NCBI GenBank assembly: GCA_000310025.1
Contig: FN649733.1
Location: forward strand, 1,514,876 to 1,578,875
Origin: Ectocarpus siliculosus
Lineage: Eukaryota; Sar; Phaeophyceae; Ectocarpales; Ectocarpaceae
Length of the DNA: 64,000 nucleotides
Direction of reading: 5' to 3'
Shown here: positions 34,729 to 48,000 of the stretch, in pieces
How positions within the stretch are numbered: the stretch's first letter is position 1
Layout of the letters: every line of letters begins with the position of its first letter
Program-made: the position numbers and the translations under genes
Notes under the pieces: generated by a model
What the model was told of the DNA's origin: nothing
Seen by the model: only the letters and a program-made list of their open reading frames with translations
The model's database searches: none

Positions 34729-37700
34729 CTACGTACATACCTCGTCGTCGTCTCCATCAGAGCCACTGTCACCGGAACGATTGCTCTCGAAGTTGCCACG
34801 TCCACCGTCAGCGTTAGCTGTACCGGGGTCGTTGATGACAAGCAGGACCGGCTCCTTCTTTGCCCCAACCTGAGCGCCATCGTCGCGGATGGCGTAGTCT
34901 TTTCCGGCACAGCCGTCCGCGTCGCTGCTTCTGGGGATATCGGTCGTCGTTCTCTTCTTGTTGGTAATCAAAACGCCACCATCATCACGATCATCAGCAT
35001 CACCATCTTTGGCATCATCATCGCCGTCAAGACGATCGTCCCCATCGCGTGTTGAGGGCAGGTCCTTCGGTGGCTCGAGAAACCTGCAGGGAGTCCCGAA
35101 ACGGCCGAGACATGGCGCTTGTGACAATAAAGCAGGAACATGGGGGGCGTTTCTTGTGGTGTCGCTGGAGAACGATTACTCTACACAACGTCGATTGAAT
35201 CTGTCTTCATATACTGGAGAACCAACAACAAGTGATGATGGAGGCAATCAAAGGATGTCCTGCATGTTGACAGGAAATACCTGGACTTCATGTTCCTGGC
35301 CTTCCTTTCGAGATCTGCGAACGATAGGCCCGCGTTCTCGATCACCCCGGGGGCAGGGATAGCGTCAAGGTCCGGAACAAGGTTGTGGTTGTACCCTTCG
35401 CCTCCGCCCCCCATATCATCACCCGCATTGTCTTCCTCCTCGCGATCGAAGCGGGCGAACCGAACCCGACACTCTTCCGCGGTAATCGCTTCTTCTGTCG
35501 CAGGCATAGCAACGTTTTCCGTGCGCGCGACGGTTTCACATTGATAGGCTGTTATGTAGCACGGATAGCTCGCGTTCATCACCATCACCACCACCGACAA
35601 CTAACTGACGTTCACTTCGTGGTTGCGTTGCACGGACGTCAAAGCTTTTTAGGGAACTTTGTCGCTTAGCCTGGGGTAAAGACGGCAGGGAAAACCACGG
35701 CTCTCTCGGACGCGTGCAACATAGTGGACACTTTGACTACAGCTCACCACCACCACCACCACCACCGACAACAACGACATACGAAGTATCACCTTCACCA
35801 CCATCGCCGCTGGCGACACAAGAGGAGAAGCGCGCTGCCACCAGGTCGAATTCGAATTCGCATTCGCGCACGAGGCGCGCCAGAGCCCAGTCCCTCGACG
35901 CGGTCCACTGTCGGCCGCCACTCCGACCCCCACCAACACCGCCACCGGGATCGCACTTACCGGATCCCTCTGTTGCGCCTGGAAAAGGCACCTGTTCTCT
36001 ACGGTGACATCGTGTCTGCTGCGTGTTTTCTGCCGGATTTCCTCGTGGTCCGCTGGTGGCCGTTACGATCTGCGGCGAGGCAGCCGCCTCCGCGGAAACC
36101 TCTGCGGAGGCTTCCTCCAACCTGCGCTGAAAGCCCCCGGCAACCGCACCGCCGCCGCGGTGGCGGGAAGGGCTGCCGGGAGGCGACCAGACGCAAGCCC
36201 CGGGCGTTTTCTCTTCCTGCGCCCCGTGGAGGTTCGCCTGACATTTACAAGAGACCACCAAACACGGGGGGTGAGAAACGGACGGGCCACAGAACCTGTG
36301 GGGTTATCTCTACATGGAGCCAGACATGAACTAGACTATTAGCACCCAGCAACATTCATCCTTTGCGGCGTTCCTTGTTGTTTTGGGCATGAATCGCTGC
36401 AACCTAGCAGGCCAGCCGCGCCGTAGGGTCCAAGTTCGTTTTGAAGCATCCCTTAGTCCCCGTTTCAACCACCATAACCGCAAGTACCACCTCCTTCGGC
36501 CCCTAGACCTGTGGCCCCTCTTGAATTCGTTCGTGGCAAACGCACCTCTTCTAGACGGCGTTCCGCCGCGAGCTGGGACCGGTACATGGCCAGAGATTGA
36601 GCTACCCGCACTCGGCGGATCTCTTCTTCATCGTCCTCCTCCTCCTCCACCTCCTCCTCCGCCTCGCCGTCTGTTTCTGTGACCTTTCGCTCCTCGCTGT
36701 CTTCCTTGTTTTCGTCTTTGTCGTCGTCGTCGTCGTCGTCTTTCTGAAGCTCGTCGTCTCCCCCCCCTCCTTTCCCCTCCTCTTCGTCGTCAAAGCTGCT
36801 GTCTGATTTACGATCCCCTCCTCCCCCGTCGTCCCCCCCCCGGCTTCCTGCTCTACCTGTTCCTGAGAAATTCGGGTCGCTGCCGCCGCTGTCGCAGGTC
36901 TCGCTGGCTGTGGCGGTAGACTTGCTCGATGTTCCTGTCGTGATTGCGGTGGTGGTGGGTACGCCATTGTCTGAGCCGCTGTGCCCGTCTCAAAAAGGCC
37001 TTATGGTATCTGGTGTTGTTGTCGTCCACCCAGTGTTCGATGCGGTTTGAGATCGTTTCATCCTTTCCCCCTCACAAACTTACCACCATCACCAACTTTC
37101 GATGCCGGCCGCCGGGTTTGGCCGTCAATAACGCCTCCTGCAAGCGTGCCACCAGACCCCGTGCCGACCTTCTCGTCCCCTTCACTGTTGTCATTGCCAA
37201 CGCCACTTCGAACCCCCCCCCGCGAACCAAAACAATCTACGTGCCCCCCTTTACCTCCTCCGACAGTGGACGGTGGTTCTGGGAGGGGGCCTTCTGCCTC
37301 GGCGGATGAAGCTGCAGCCCCGGCTAGAGACTGGAGGACATCGCGGCGCGAACCGTGGGAGGCGTTGCTGTTCTTATCGCCCTCGGCAGCGTAGAAAGCG
37401 TCCGGGATTCTGCATATTCCGCCCGGAGGAGAAGGGACGTGGATCCCGGGGGGAAAAACAAGTTTTCGGTTGGTGTGGGGAGGCGGGGGGGGGGGGGGTG
37501 TACTCATAGTCGCGCATGCCGTAGTCGTTAGACCATTCACCTCGCATCCCTACAAAGCCGGGACGGAGCACGTCGGGTTCTCACCGGACCAGGCTCTCAA
37601 TCACCAAGCGCGAAGCGCCGTGATGTATTCGGCGAGTCGCATGAAGGGTGCGCTGCATCCTGCTAAGGGTGGTCGGCATCTTGTGCTTACTTCCTTGCGT

Positions 37701-40700
37701 ACGGATGACAGATGCGTATGAATTGGTTTATTTTCTGGTGCGTTCACTTCCAGAGACAGGTATAAGCATTGTGTAACTGCCTCGAGCATGCTTACACCAT
37801 TTTAACACAACGTGATGCGATCATCCCCCCTGCGCGGAGTGAGGTTTCTCGACCCCGCACAACATGATCTACTCGACCACCATTATGGTTACCGCCAAAA
37901 AAAAAACAGAGGTAAAAAAAAAACCGGTAACCTGGTTGCCGAGTTCACGAAGTGAATTGGCTTGTCTTACAACGTCGTTGCCAAGCGACGAAAACCCAAT
38001 CCCGATGGCGGAGGGGGGGGCTAGGTAAAAGGGGGGGTTGTTCAAAAGTGTGTGTGAAGTAGACGGGACCGTAGAGGAAATCGTCCTTGGCAGACGTTGG
38101 GGAGGTTAGATATGTTTCTGAAGGTGGGCAGGTGGTCTCCGCATCACCCCGGGAACAACGAAGGTCATGGTGGTGATATGCATCACGGACAGTGTTTCTC
38201 CGCGAGAAAAAAAGTGGTACGGCAGCCTTGCTAGAATGAAGTAACATCTTTGGGGTTGGATTTGGAAGCGATCGCACCCTCATCGTTAAGGTCAAAGCCC
38301 TGCCAATAGTGCAATTCAACGAAAGGTGCGGCCCACGGATACCTACCTCCTTGATGAGGCGCTTGTCCTCCTCCGCATCGGCCTTTGCCTTGGCCTCTCT
38401 TTCCGCCTCGCGGAGCACCTGGAACCAACGGCGGCAGGTTTCCGCACCACGATCGAGTGGGTCGGAGACGTTGACGTACCGTGGGTCGGGGGCACGGCAG
38501 ATAACAAACGTCTTGGCGGCTGGTCACGAGCGCGCATTTCGTTTTGTGAGTTTGGATACATTGCTGGTGCTTCGTACGTTAACGTGGAAAATACCACGAA
38601 CGGGAGAGCCTTGATGAGCACGCTGGGCGAAAATTTCCGCTAGAACAAGCTAGCTCAAAGGGCACCATTTTCTCTTCGGGTGCATTTGGCCTCTCCTATC
38701 CGTTGTTGACCCTTTCGGGCTCCTTCGAACGCACGTGGGATTTGATTCGCCGCACGTGACCATGGGTTTAGGATTGAAAGTCCTTGCCGATTCTTAGAAC
38801 ATGTAGAGGCACACTGAATGACGATGATGATGGTATCGTGGAGCGGGCAAGGTGTCGTGATGAAGGCATTCGTTGCTTCGAGAATGGCATTAACGGCGCA
38901 ATCGGGGCACTTGGTCGTGGTGCTGACCTCTTCCGGCGTAGGCTCCGGTGCGCCAAGCCCGGCAGCAGCGCGAGCCTCGATTTCCGCCAGCTTCTTCTGC
39001 CTCATTTCCGCCTAGTTTTTCCACGGAGCGGTGAACGTCGAGTGAGGGCTTAAGAGGAGGCCACCAGAAAAATGGTGGAGATTGTTGTTGATATACTCTT
39101 ACCTTCCCATGACATGTGCTCGCAATCGTCGCGCTGGTACAAAAAATGTACTAAAATATCGCAGCCCAATCAAAAACGGCCACCAGAGGATAGTTGCGGT
39201 GTTTAGGCAGGTCAATGAATGCTTGTTGGCGTTTTCCCTCCCCTCGCTAAAGTCCATCGTCCATTCTCCAACCTCCTCGCCACTGTCCCTTTCTCGCTCT
39301 CTCCCACCGCCCCTTCTGTCTCTTGTTAAGCCAAGTCATGTCCCTCTCTTTGTACTGCTGGCCCTCCTCCTCCTCCTCCTCCTCCTCCGCCCACCTCTCT
39401 CTCGGCAAATCTCTTCCATCTTTGACCCCTGCGTGTTACCGACAAAGCGATTAGGTACACCTTACTCCCATCCATAGCCCGGGATTTTTCCGATTCGTCT
39501 TCCCTCACCTGCCAGTCCCTGAAGACTTGCATCTGTCTGCGGTCTTCGTTACGCTTCTCCTCCTGGTACCTGCGGCAGAGAGCGAGCAAGTGTGAGCGAA
39601 CCACCATAAACGAAAAGGCACTTCAAAATTACGCCTCAATTCATTGTATGCCCCGAAAATACTTGATGACGTTAAAAGAGGTAAGCAGCGTTTCGGCTCT
39701 TCGGTACAACGCGTCCCGTTTGGCTCGATGCGACAAAGAAAACAACAATATTAGACAAGCATAGCAAGCAGGCCGCGCTTGCTTGCCTCGTACGGGCGTT
39801 CCTCTCAGCTTCTGCGCCGCCGACAGTCCAAGCCGCCGCCGCCACCCTCTCCGCTTCAAACACCGGTCGGTCCAGGTACCTATTATAGGGAGAAGAACCA
39901 GAGTTCCGAAGCCCAATCGAAGTTTTGCGTCACGTCATGTAGCCGAAGGAGAAGCAGGAGGGCCGTGAGCATGGAGAGGCCAACCAAAGGCGGGCAGCAC
40001 GAAGGCGGCGGGACATCCACAAAGCCCGGGGCTGTACGGTTGCGCTTCGTTGTCCTGACTGGATCGCAGGCGTGTGAATCTCCGTAGATGCTTTTGAGAA
40101 TATTGCGGACATGAATAAACCCGCCACACTCCGATGCTACACCGGCGCGGAGTTCGGGATGCTTGAGAACATGCGGACACTCACAAACCGCCACAAACTC
40201 CGGTGTTTTTTCCGGCAGGTGAGACTGGCGTGGCACATGCAGACCGCCCCGGCCCGCCCAAAAACGCGGCTGTCGGCTGCTTGCGCCCCGACAGGTGAGG
40301 TCTACAACCCACCTCAGTTTCGGGGAGGCGGTGATGACGGTTTTCCTGAAGTGGGCGGTCTCGGCGAGGATGGGGTTGCCGGACAGGCTGAGGGACACCA
40401 GGCCCTTCAGAGAGGACAGCACCTGCGCGTGGGCGTAGAAGAAGGGGCGGTGTTGGCGTTACTGTATTATTTGAAGAAGTTCGGGAGTTCTAGATATTTT
40501 CCCGACAGGCATTCCTGCTTTTCCACGAGGAGCGGCAACGTGCCCGCGTACGGGAGAAGCCAGGCCCTGAGGTCACCACTGCCCGAGACAGACGGGCGTT
40601 GTTTACGTTTCAAAATGTTCATTGATTACTTCGATATGCGTGTATGCGTACATCTCTGAAACGCTCACGTCGACAACTCCGGGTCCCGCCAGCCTGTTGC

Positions 40701-42820
40701 CGGTGACGTCGAGGTTGGTGAGCGCCGGGCATTCCGACAGGGGGGACACCGCGGCGGCGTCCCCCAGGGAGTTCTTGGAGAGGTTGAGGGTGTGCAGCGA
40801 GGGGAGGCACGAAAGCCCGAGCGCGGCCTCGATGCGGTTTTGGCTCAGGTCCAGCTGGGGGTGAATGTAGCCAGATATGAACAAGAGAGAGAGCGACGGA
40901 GAGAGGGGATGAGACAAGACGACATGTTTTGTGAAAGAACACCACCGTGAGTTGAGGTCGGTTTGACTCGTCGGGATGTCGGAACCATATGGCCCAACCA
41001 AGCTTCTTTCTATGGCACAGTTGGTCGTCTTTCGGTGCCGGCGAGCCCAAGCCACCTGCATGTTATTTGGTGGACTCGATCTACTGCTTGGTCGACATGT
41101 TCTGCGGGGCCTAAAGAAACATCTACACTCAAGAGAGATCGGACTGCCCATCGACTCTCGTCAGCGAAAGGGAGGTTGGGTGCGCGTTTCTTCGGCGACG
41201 AGAAGCTTCGTGATTAGAGAATCCCAAGGCCGGCTGGCAGCCACCTAACCGTAATGATAAGGTTCTGGGTTCAGACGGACATAGTCAAAACCCCTCGATG
41301 CCCCTCCAAATGCTTTGTCACCTGCACCAGGCGTTCTAGCCCCTCCAGACCCTTTATGGTGGAGATGAGATTGCGCTCGAGGTACAGGCACCGCAGCTGA
41401 CTGAGCCCAACAATAAACGAATTCGTTCAACACGATCGACCCAGGGTTAGAGGCACGATGAGATCGGAGAAACGAAAATGTACTGTTGGTCGAAATTTAG
41501 GGATCGGCGACTAGGAATTCCCAGGGTGATTGCACTGGTGGGAAGAGTGGCACACAATATCGCTCGGGCGTGTAGCTACGAGGATATTGGTGATGATACG
41601 TCTGGCAAGGGGTGGCCGGAGAGAAAAGGGGGTGGAGGCATGACAACCAGGAGCTGTGGCTACGACGAGGATAATTCGGCCTGCCTCAACGGGTATACGA
41701 CAGAGTGTCCGTCAACGTGAGAGCACGTTGAATCATCTCACAACCTGTCCCTCGTGGACAACATGTATATTTTCTGGTCAACAATGCCACAGTCCGCTAT
41801 GACAGCCCGAACGGGTGCATCATGAAGAACAGTGGCAGAGAAAGGGGAAGGGCCTATGAAGAGAATCAATGCCGCGGCAACGATTGTACCGCTAATGACG
41901 ACTATCTACAAGGGCTGAGAAAACCAACCGAAACAACATCATCTACAGTCAAGGCGTCTTGGCGAAGCCTGCATGCGGCGGGGCTTACCTCAAGTGACCG
42001 ATCCCCTGAATTTCTGATATCCCGTTCCCTCCCAGCCACAGCGCCTTCAAGCTTGTGTACGGGTCCAGGTTTTGAATCTTGCGATACCCCTGATGGGTTC
42101 ATTGTGAGTGCGCGGCAGAGAACTTGCTTTTACCACGTTTTTCCTCATGAAACAATAGGGGAGACAACGTACGTTGCTATTCTTAGCTAAAAACCGACAT
42201 CGGTGTTGGACGGCACAGCACATGTAGACGCGTCGTGCGGCATTGATTGTTTCAAGAAAGAAACCGAGGGCGGCCGATTATCGTCATTCCCCTGCATGAC
42301 CACGCTGACGGGCTGGTCATTGATGATTCGTCGGTGTCAGCTGTTGACACCCCGGTCCACGGAAGGGGTTCAAAGGTTGTGGAAAGTATTCCTCGTTGGA
42401 GAGCGTTTTGAGGGTTATGCCAAAACTGTGCAGCTGCGACTCGAAAGGGCATGTCGGAAAAGGTTCGAACAGGCCGAAACTGTGTTGACATACCTACGCC
42501 CGCCAGCTGAAAGATGTGACTCCTCGAATATTTCCGTTTCGTGCAATATTTATTGGCTTTGGTGCCCGTTACGAAGCCACTGGACGCCAAGCAACACCAT
42601 AGCTCGAGATTGGGAGCGGCAGTGCTGCCATCAACAACGGTATCAACACCAAGCCTACAGGTGGCATTGTGTGCTGTACCTTGAAGTGGAGGTAGAGGCG
42701 GTCGTTCAGCTCTGGAGTCTCGTACCCTTCGTCGTCTATCGCCACCTGTTTCGTCCCGAAAAATTTATGCAGAGCGGTGGATAGCGGGGATCGGGACAGG
42801 GTGGAAGAGAAGTTCGGCAA
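34729..42820 (-). CDS. DNAAF1: Dynein axonemal assembly factor 1 (LRRC50/ODA7 family)
   Basis: Minus-strand exons: 42820-42680, 42089-41989, 41400-41322, 40854-40669, 40422-40313, 39879-39787, 39569-39509, 39011-38928, 38418-38347, 37549-37084, 36988-36546, 36237-35961, 35548-35281, 35083-34729. They total 2736 nt (911 aa). DNAAF1 acts in the cytoplasm with other factors to preassemble outer and inner dynein arms. [19 protein letters not shown] begins the family-specific leucine-rich repeats (~33-205), with [28 protein letters not shown] and LSLSGNPI. The LRR-cap YLDRPVF with AAAAW and EAERNAR follows, matching the family's order closely. The tail is long and disordered, with one very acidic run. 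The intron after exon 6 starts with GC. The first exon may be preceded by another, and GAG|GTATGT at 34740 may be a donor, so both termini are tentative. Confidence 0.9.
36690..36815 (-). other. Aspartate/glutamate-rich segment of DNAAF1
   Basis: Within exon 11 the frame reads a chain of Asp and Glu with seven Asp in a row, from [10 protein letters not shown] to EEEEDDEEE. The DNA is a GAC/GAG-rich triplet tract. It is in frame with both neighbouring splice sites and is therefore part of the protein model, not a stray repeat. Confidence 0.75.
37485..37498. repeat. 14-base G/C homopolymer inside a coding exon
   Basis: A run of 14 G on the plus strand encodes a polyproline stretch in exon 10 of the DNAAF1 model. 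The run keeps the frame as written. A one-base error would break it, so the count deserves checking. Confidence 0.8.
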
Positions 42821-45094
42821 GGGTGTTTGTTGGTCGAAATTCGGAATTGCAGGATGTGGGCTGCGGCCCTCCTTTCCTTGTACATCTCGCCTCTAAATTA
42901 CCTAGTAGTACCTTGGAATGCCCCACATGTTATAGCTCACAACACCGACCCGGGTAAGGGGAACGGAGGTAGGAAAAGTGAAATGTCTGGGAGCTACACA
43001 GCAGGAGTGCAAGAGCTCAAATACGATCAGTTGAATAGATACGTAAATACGACACTACCGTGTATTTCTGTTGCCCTTGCGCGGGATGCACGTAATACAC
43101 ACACACAAGTACCGGACACGCTCTTGCCTGACGAAGCGCCGCGGCAGTCATGATTGGTAGGCCGGAAGAGTCCACGTCTTTCTTCGCCTGCAGTCCGTAG
43201 CGGGATCGGTCGGAACGTCGAACCATTTAAGCACGACGAATGTTCAAGGGGGCGCAAACAGATCGGCGGGGAGCAGCGTGGAAGGGCCGTTTCGTGATAA
43301 TCTTGACAAAGGGGATTGGAACAGTCGGCATTTCCATCCGAGCACACTTACAATATCGCTGTCGGTTTTGTTGTAGCACAATTTATTGCCTCATGTTCCG
43401 AGTGCTTCCCACAACCGATATATCTCGCCGAGTGCCGACGTGAAGATAACTAGCATGATTGCAGAGGGAACGGGGGTATTGTCTCAATCTATCCCGTTGT
43501 TATCAGGGAGGACAACTGCTCTTGCCCTTCCCATATCTAGCATTGATCGGCCCGACGCCATTCTACATCCTATCCATCCTACGTCAAGCGGCATACGCTT
43601 GGTCGAGGTCTTATTCTAATATCCAAAAGAATGCTGGTGGCGTCTATTAACATGTATGTGCAGTGAGAAGTCTTGCTCAACGGCAGCATAAGCAAGCTGT
43701 TTTTTTTTTTTTTGTAGCTCTGTCGAAACTACCGTAGGTTGCGCAAGATAGCACATCCCCTCGACCTATGTATTGCAAAGCTCGCCTACACGTACTTCCT
43801 TGCAGCAAACACAGCAGCGACGGTAAGAAAAAGTCAGCATTAGACCATCTCGTCCAGAATAATTCGAAAATTACTCTTGATTTTGATTTTTGGTTGTTGC
43901 ATCCACGTCGTCGTAGAAACCGAGCTTTGAAAAACGTTCAAGGGCTGAGGGGGTGTGGTATCTTGTGCAACCTACGGTATCGAACAATCCTGCCTCTCTC
44001 CCCAATCCGGTGTACACACAGAGAATGCTCGCATTCGACTGTCCTTCCCACGAGTACTCACGAGCAACGGTTTGTTCACTTCTAGGTGATATGACAGGAA
44101 TGCCACTGTCTACGGCGGTGAAATTCCTGATATTGTAGGGTTGACTATAATAATGCGCGCGTTCGATACCGCTTTTACAGTACAGTCGGTGCCGCAGATT
44201 TGCGTTACACGGGTCGTGCGCCGGATCGATAGAGAATGTTGTCGCTAGCCCAGAGCGTGGAACCGGACAAGATCAATGCTAACACCACAACGAACAAAGT
44301 CCCCCTAAGGTGCAAGAGCATGCGACGCCTCTAATTTTCCATGATGCATGCAACGAGAATCATGCCGTCATGACAGCAAAACATGTGGTAGTGGCGAAAG
44401 TGGCGAATACACACACGCTGCCTCGAATGTATGCGCCACTTTCATCCATTGAATCCATCTCCGTTCGACGTATGCTACAAAAGTAGTCCTCTCTGCCACC
44501 TGCACCTGTACACCATGGCGAGCCTTCTCTCGGGCGCGGAGCCGCGTCAGCAGGTCTCCCATGCCATCTGCTCCTTGGCCAAGGTTTTTTGCCGCTGCGA
44601 ACATGTTTGTTGCAGGATCTCCTCTGTAGATGATCGACGCCGTTAACAACGTGCAGAGACCCACCAACGTGTACGTGCTGTTGTGGGAGCTACGAAGGCG
44701 GTGAAATGGAACCTGGGGGACTAGACCCGTGGTTACAATACGGTTTGCAAAACACTAGATATGGGCCTCACGGATCTATTGTCCACGTGCGTCGTGGCGC
44801 GTGTCGGCGGTTACACTTTGAGGGAGTTCGTACAGATATGGAAAAATGTGTAACTGCAGCATGCACACGAGGAGGTTGCGCCGCCTTCGCTCCATCAGGG
44901 GCGGAGAGCACAACGATTTAGGGGAAAGGGGGCTGACAAACATTGGTTCGTCAGTTGCCACAGTGCCAACGGGCCTGTACGGGGTGAGTGCGGTGGTTCT
45001 TGTTCCGGCGGGCGTGTGCTTCATACACAGGCAGCTGTGAGAACATAGATCAACTTGGAAGGCTGCGCAGCAACAGCCAGCACTGGGCAGGGCC
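42821..45094. other. Intergenic region between two divergently transcribed flagellar genes
   Basis: Separates the starts of DNAAF1 (minus) and the CFAP210-like gene (plus). It contains one MITE-like element (43730-43979) and a 100-codon minus frame at 44368-44667. The latter includes AAAKNLGQGADGMGD and a basic helix; I do not recognise it, and it might be an unassigned 5' exon. Confidence 0.5.
43730..43979. mobile_element. MITE-like element, second member of the TACCGTA family
   Basis: A 250-bp segment whose left end TACCGTAGGTTGCGCAAGAT is mirrored on the right with few mismatches, continuing into a CACA-CCCCTC block. The inner right part CGTCGTAGAAACCGAGCTTT matches the corresponding part of the 31.4-kb copy, where the text is CGTCGTGGAGTAATCGAGCTT. 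It lies between the divergent DNAAF1 and CFAP210-like genes and is non-coding. Confidence 0.8.
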
Positions 45095-48000
45095 ATGCCC
45101 GTCAAGAACGAGCGCGTTGTACTGACACAGGTAAGGTGCTGCCCGGTGTACGCGTGTCTTAATGTTATATTCAGGACTTCCGACGCGTGCAGTAGTGTTC
45201 GTGGGGGCAACCTATGCAACTTCAATGGATGGCAGACTACTGCTGTAAGAAAATTGATGTGGACTACATAAGTACAATCTTCATGAATAACATGAAAAAC
45301 GACGCAAGAGCACCAGCAAATGCAAAAGAGACACACGCGACCAGTCGGAAGGCATCGCGGAACAGAAATCGTTGATTCTCGCACAGGGCGACAGTAGAGG
45401 TTGCTCAAAACATACATTTCACGCGTCTACCTCCACACGCTTCCTTTGAAATCAAGAAAAAAATCAACACCACTCGAAATTCAAGTCAAAGGAGCCAAAA
45501 CGGCAGGCGCTCAAACAAGGCCGCTGTTGCGAATAATGTAGCTGTTGTTGGGTTCGACTGTCATCAGTAGAGGACACCATGAAGAGGCATCGTGTGTGCT
45601 GGCACGTTCAGGTTTGCTGCTGGAGCTGAAATATCGAGGGTCGTACAGTAGTAATGTAATGTCCTACCGTGTCCAATACAATGTACAATCCCCGCAAAAT
45701 CTCCGCAAATTACATAGACCGACACCCAGTGTTTCGTACTGCTTGTACTCGCCGCCACTGACCACAATACCCTGAACGGCGGGTGTACGGTCGGTGGCGT
45801 TGAACACGGCTGTGATGCAATGTTGGGTTCCGCTTTGTTCCGGCGAAGATTTCGGGCTGTTTTCAGAGGCTGCTGCGACCTTCAATATTTCAGCTCCGAT
45901 ATGCTAGCAAACCTGAACATGACAGCACGCACGACGCCTTTTAACGGTGTCCTCTACTGATGACAGCAGTAGAACGCAACAGCTAACGCCGGCAGGAATG
46001 TTGTTTTCTTTCTTTGTATTGGACTTAAGCGTCAAAACTTACTTGTTCTTTCAACCCCTTTAATTGTAATAGGGGTGTAGTGTTGCTCGAGGGTACAGAG
46101 GCCATCCCACTAGTGTGACCAGAGTCCATATTCCTACATAGGCGGGAAACGGCTGCCTGCATGCAGTGGTCAACGACAAACAACGTTGATCGGAAGTGGA
46201 CGCTTCGGTCGTATAATACGCACGATACACGGGGAGTATAAGTAGAGCAGGTTCCCTCAACACTCGCGGAAATGCTTCACAACAACATGCCTTCGAATGG
46301 GGCATTCTCTCGAAAGGATGCAGTCTGTCTTTGATCGTATGTACATGTATGCGTGCTCAGAGTATACAGTCACATAATTCTAGCAGCACGGTGTGGGTTC
46401 GATTCTCTCCGCGGAGGGTTCTTTTCCCGGAATCTATTGGCAGCAACCCGTAGTCGACAGCGATCTAGGTCGTGAGTAAACACACTTCGGCTTCACGGCC
46501 GACGAGAGAAAGGGCTGGCTGAACCGTTCTATCTAGCGGTTAAACCCAAGGCAAGCACCGCAGGGAGAACGGTGGGGCAATACAACAAACAAAAATATGA
46601 AAACAGTTCCTACGTGGCCTCCCTCTTTGTGTGACCCCGGCTGATACGTCAGATATTAACGCCGAAAGGCCTGTAAACCGGCGCCAGAATAGATGGGACC
46701 AACACGCACACACACGCACACACACACACAACTTTCTTCCCCCATGCCACCCGCTCACGAGGTCCCAGTTCACGGAATTTAGAAGTGTTTTGTGTTTTCA
46801 ACCGCACTGAGACGGACGTTTTTTCATTAGTCAGCCGGTTAGCGCGATGGATGCAAATAATAAAGACACACACACACACACATGAGCCTACACGCACAAG
46901 TCCTTAACAGTAAGACTCGCAGCAACCCTCGGTCCCTCCCTACCCTGTTTTATAGGCGGAACTTGATCGCATTCGAGCCAAGGTTACCAAGACCCCCGAG
47001 ACAGATGCTGATGCCCGTCGCCGACACCTCAAGGTGCTCTCGGACGAGCGCGTGAGCCACTGGCCCAACACCCTCGAGGCGCAGCGACAGAACAAGGTGA
47101 ATCTTCGGGAAACAATCAAGGCGTGAAGCACAGATTGATATTTTTCTTTCGCACTGCACAACGGCACAGTACGGGAAACGCCCGCGCACTGAAGAACCTC
47201 TAATTTTGGGTGGGGTTCTTTGCCGAGCTCACGAATGGTGCTCAAAAGTTGTTAGATTTTTGAGTTTTTTTCAAGCTGATTTTTTAACTGGTAGCATTTT
47301 TACGTGTGGGAGCTTTCTGTGAGAGTTTGAGCAAAATATTTTCCGCTCTTATGATCAAGACGCACTAGGTATCAATACATTATTTACGATCTAATAAAGA
47401 TACCTGTAGCCGGATGAGGTGGTTTCAGCATGGCCAAATGTCACGAAGAGGATAGCATGATGTTGTTGTTTCATGACTTCGAATCCCTGTGCAATCACAC
47501 AAAGGGTTTCGTTCTTACTCTATCCCCAATGGGCTAGTTCCTGGATACACATACGTTCTTCAATCGACTTCGTGGTCGGTAAGAGATAGAAGGATGGCTG
47601 AAATACTTCCCGCAATGATCGTGTGAGGCAAGCGCCACCAAAGGACGGCGGAGAAGAGATCCCAAGGATGGGAGTGGTGGGAGGCACACGAACACCCCAA
47701 GCACGCAAACCATACTTCATACGGGTTATCGGTGCTCAGGATAAACGTACAAGTACTTCTTTGTGTCGTGCTCAAAGAGTGAACCAAACCTATGCAATCA
47801 CTCGCGTGAATCTTCAATAGCACCTTGGACGGTGGCCCTTATGCAAGGCGGCGCATGGCCACTTCGAAGCGGTCTTGACGGCCTCTCTGACGAAGAAGTT
47901 TTTCTCCTGACATGGCCTGCCTCTCAGGAGAATTGGAAGAAACAGCAAGAGGATCTGGTGGAGGCAAAACGAAGGGATGTGGACAAGGAGGAGGCTCTCC

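Noticed and set aside
36602..36967. 121-codon minus frame over DNAAF1 exon 11
   Set aside because: It is the wrong frame; the acidic frame joins both neighbouring exons in phase, this one does not.
44776..45417. 213-codon minus frame
   Set aside because: It lies antisense to the start exon of the CFAP210-like gene, is Cys/Leu-rich without motif, and looks like a chance frame.
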